A stretch of 7,617 nucleotides of DNA from an uncultured Lachnospiraceae bacterium (GTDB lineage Bacteria > Bacillota_A > Clostridia > Lachnospirales > Lachnospiraceae): positions 1 through 7,617 of the forward strand of contig CAJUMT010000169.1 in assembly GCA_910587495.1 (NCBI GenBank). The letters are read 5' to 3'. The position numbers were made by a program, and so were the translations under genes. Below, piece by piece: positions 6,521 to 7,617 of this stretch; positions within the stretch are counted from its first letter, which is position 1; each line of letters begins with the position of its first letter. Below the pieces are notes generated by a model, which was not told the origin of the DNA, ran no database searches, and was given only the letters and a program-made list of their open reading frames with translations.

Positions 6521-6752
6521 TATCTACTGTGACAGTCCAGTAACTTTCTTTTGCTTCTATAGCGCTGACGACGCCTTCCGACTTTTTCAGCCTGTCTTTT
6601 GTATTATTGGACATGGCAACGGCGTCCCTGATCGTATAATAGTACATGACTCCGGCCATGGTACTAATGGAATCCTCTTTTAAGAGCGCCCGGTCACCTT
6701 CCTGTATTAACCCAGCCCGCTCCATACGAAATTCCATCTTTCTGACCATCAT
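6507..6752 (-). CDS. Small hypothetical protein, 81 aa, overlapping the end of the vanY-like gene
   Basis: I do not recognise this protein. From the ATG at 6752 it reads MMVRKMEFRMERAG and continues for 81 residues to DIEES. It is charged, with no signal peptide or membrane segment. The first half looks helical (about 5-30), a YYYT-containing stretch lies at about 37-40, and the last 20 residues, ending AKESYWTVTVDIEES, look like beta strands. Support for coding comes from a good ribosome binding site (GGGGGTGG, 6763-6756), a balanced soluble composition, and an open frame that ends just at the metA promoter. The frame stays open upstream to 6794 but that part has no start signal. The gene overlaps the carboxypeptidase reading frame by 59 bases, which is unusual. 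A start at the second ATG (6749), or at 6737 or 6725, is possible. Confidence 0.65.
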   Translation of the reverse strand: MMVRKMEFRMERAGLIQEGDRALLKEDSISTMAGVMYYYTIRDAVAMSNNTKDRLKKSEGVVSAIEAKESYWTVTVDIEES

Positions 6753-7617
6753 ATGCCACCCCCAAAAATTCTTCCAGACAAATCTTCTGGTCATGCATCA
6801 GTTTTGCCGCAGGAATCCCCACATAACGCAGGTGCCACGGCTCTGAAATAATCCCTGTAATATCCGACTTCCCTGACGGGTAACGGATCACATATCCGTA
6901 TTCCCATGCATGTTCTTCCACCCATTTATATTCTTTTGTGTTCTTGATCCCTTCATCCAGCTTTCTGTAATTCCTGGTGACAAAATCTACGGTAAGACCC
7001 AATTGATGCTCGCTGGTACCGGGAACCGCCACGACTTTTCCTGCTTCCGTTACCGCCGAAGCATGGCTGTATCCTGCTTTTTCCAATTTGGAAATCTTGT
7101 TTTTAAAAAGACTGACCTGCTTTAAATAAGTACGGTAGGAAGACGTGACACTGATATAAATCTTTTCTTTTTTTGCGTCTTGTACCATTTTTGTGATGGC
7201 GTCTGCCGCCCTTTCCTCCAGTTCGTGCCCGCTTCCGATGCTGACCAGGTCTAAATCCAGCTCTTCTTTTAAAATATACTCTTTATTCAGAAGGCTTAAA
7301 TAACCGTTGATTACCGCAGCCTGGACACCTTTTTTTAGCGAATTGTCAATATCTTTTTTTACTTGTTCTGTTAAAATACTTTCACTTAGCTTAGCCTTGC
7401 TTTTTCTGATCACAGGCTTTGGGGCCGGCTGCTGTTCCGGGGCTGGTGCCGCGTTGGGATCGGCTGCTGCCTGCGCTGCCGCCGCTTGGGCTTCTGCCGC
7501 TGCCTGTGCCGCCGCCGCTTCTGCTGCTGCCTGCGCCGCCGCTGCTTCTGCCGCCGCCTGCGCTTCCGCTGCTGCCTGCGCCGCTGCCGCTTCTGCTGCT
7601 GCCTGCGCCGCCGCCGC
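6694..7617 (-). CDS. VanY-type D-alanyl-D-alanine carboxypeptidase, peptidase M15B (5' end missing)
   Basis: The frame is open to the right edge, so the visible 307 residues lack the N-terminus, where a signal peptide or membrane anchor would be expected. Residues 1-52 are an Ala/Gln/Glu repeat and 53-68 a Pro-rich spacer. The zinc peptidase domain runs from about 105 to 286. Its motifs are SSYRTYLKQ (R162), SEHQLGLTVD with zinc ligands H204 and D211, and EPWHLRYVG with catalytic E259 and zinc ligand H262. Such enzymes remove the terminal D-Ala from peptidoglycan stem peptides outside the membrane. Most are housekeeping enzymes, and nothing here indicates vancomycin resistance. The usual family end is close to LEEFLG. 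About 20 further residues follow in this frame and overlap the next gene, which may reflect a one-base shift near 6759-6768. An internal GTG at 7413 is not the true start. Confidence 0.88.
   Translation of the reverse strand, partial: AAAAQAAAEAAAAQAAAEAQAAAEAAAAQAAAEAAAAQAAAEAQAAAAQAAADPNAAPAPEQQPAPKPVIRKSKAKLSESILTEQVKKDIDNSLKKGVQAAVINGYLSLLNKEYILKEELDLDLVSIGSGHELEERAADAITKMVQDAKKEKIYISVTSSYRTYLKQVSLFKNKISKLEKAGYSHASAVTEAGKVVAVPGTSEHQLGLTVDFVTRNYRKLDEGIKNTKEYKWVEEHAWEYGYVIRYPSGKSDITGIISEPWHLRYVGIPAAKLMHDQKICLEEFLGVAYDGQKDGISYGAGWVNTGR
6756..6763 (-). promoter_or_regulatory. Ribosome binding site of the 81-aa gene
   Basis: GGGGGTGG on the minus strand matches the GGAGGTG consensus with one change, 3 bases before the ATG at 6752 and 6 before the ATG at 6749. 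It lies inside the vanY-like coding sequence and is the main support for the start chosen. Confidence 0.6.
7462..7617 (-). repeat. Alanine-rich coding repeat in the carboxypeptidase linker
   Basis: The first 52 visible codons encode 40 Ala, 7 Gln and 5 Glu. The basic unit is AAAAQAAAE (27 bases), interspersed with a short AQAAAE. Two 9-residue units plus one 6-residue unit form a 72-base super-repeat (7617-7546), which recurs in the next 72 bases with its last part altered. The DNA is a GCN/CAG/GAA triplet array with varied third bases. The array continues past the window edge, so its full length is unknown. It probably encodes a helical stalk or flexible spacer between anchor and enzyme. Confidence 0.8.

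Noticed and set aside
6753..6794. Upstream extension of the 81-aa gene to 6794
   Set aside because: The extra 14 residues overlap the conserved end of the carboxypeptidase domain, and no ribosome binding site is seen before 6794.
387..7125. Plus-strand open frames of 60-180 codons across the window
   Set aside because: All but a short stretch lie opposite well-identified minus-strand genes, lack family motifs and good ribosome binding sites, and look like antisense shadows.
7411..7413. GTG at 7413 as the start of the carboxypeptidase
   Set aside because: The frame continues upstream without a stop to the window edge through a Pro-rich and Ala-rich linker. No ribosome binding site precedes the GTG, and the enzyme would lack any export signal.
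7462..7617. Repeat array as CRISPR or minisatellite DNA
   Set aside because: The repeats are in frame with the enzyme, encode a regular protein pattern with third-base variation, and have no unique spacers.
6694..7617. Vancomycin resistance gene cluster
   Set aside because: Only a VanY-type domain is present. No VanH, VanA, VanX or VanRS-like genes are seen, and such carboxypeptidases are common housekeeping enzymes.

Overview
This is a compact stretch of a low-to-moderate GC Gram-positive chromosome in which every gene I can support lies on the minus strand. Three things suggest a member of the Clostridia, probably Lachnospiraceae-like: strong GGAGG-type ribosome binding sites, an ECF sigma factor with a TGAAAC-type promoter, and a GyrB/GyrA-like pair typical of clostridial second type II topoisomerases. 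The species assignment is inference from general resemblance. No search was run. No RNA genes, CRISPR arrays, insertion sequences or riboswitches were found.

In the direction of transcription (high to low coordinates) the window opens inside a VanY-type D-Ala-D-Ala carboxypeptidase gene whose 5' end lies beyond the right edge. An Ala/Gln/Glu repeat linker precedes its catalytic domain. Its 3' end overlaps a small unrecognised gene (81 aa) by 59 bases in another frame. The end of that small gene contains a near-consensus sigma-A promoter for the next unit: metA (a homoserine O-acyltransferase, acetyl-CoA type by residue 111), a parE/gyrB-like gene, a parC/gyrA-like gene without a GyrA box, and a HAD-family phosphatase. 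Gaps in this unit are 2, 3 and 28 bases. A strong intrinsic terminator at 642-676 closes it. A dyad resembling a LexA (SOS) box lies just downstream of the predicted metA start site.

A second unit then begins almost back to back with that terminator. It has an ECF-type promoter (TGAAAC, 17-base spacer, GGTC), a leader with a perfect 20-bp palindrome, an ECF sigma factor resembling SigV, and, through an ATGA overlap, the first 12 codons of a second gene, probably its anti-sigma factor.

Most genes belong to known families: wall peptide trimming, methionine biosynthesis, chromosome topology, phosphate ester hydrolysis and envelope-stress sigma control. I do not see a clearly new system. The points most worth a second look are the junction at 6694-6768 with the unknown small gene, the LexA-like dyad before a metA-topoisomerase operon, the sigma-gene leader palindrome, and the alanine repeat linker.
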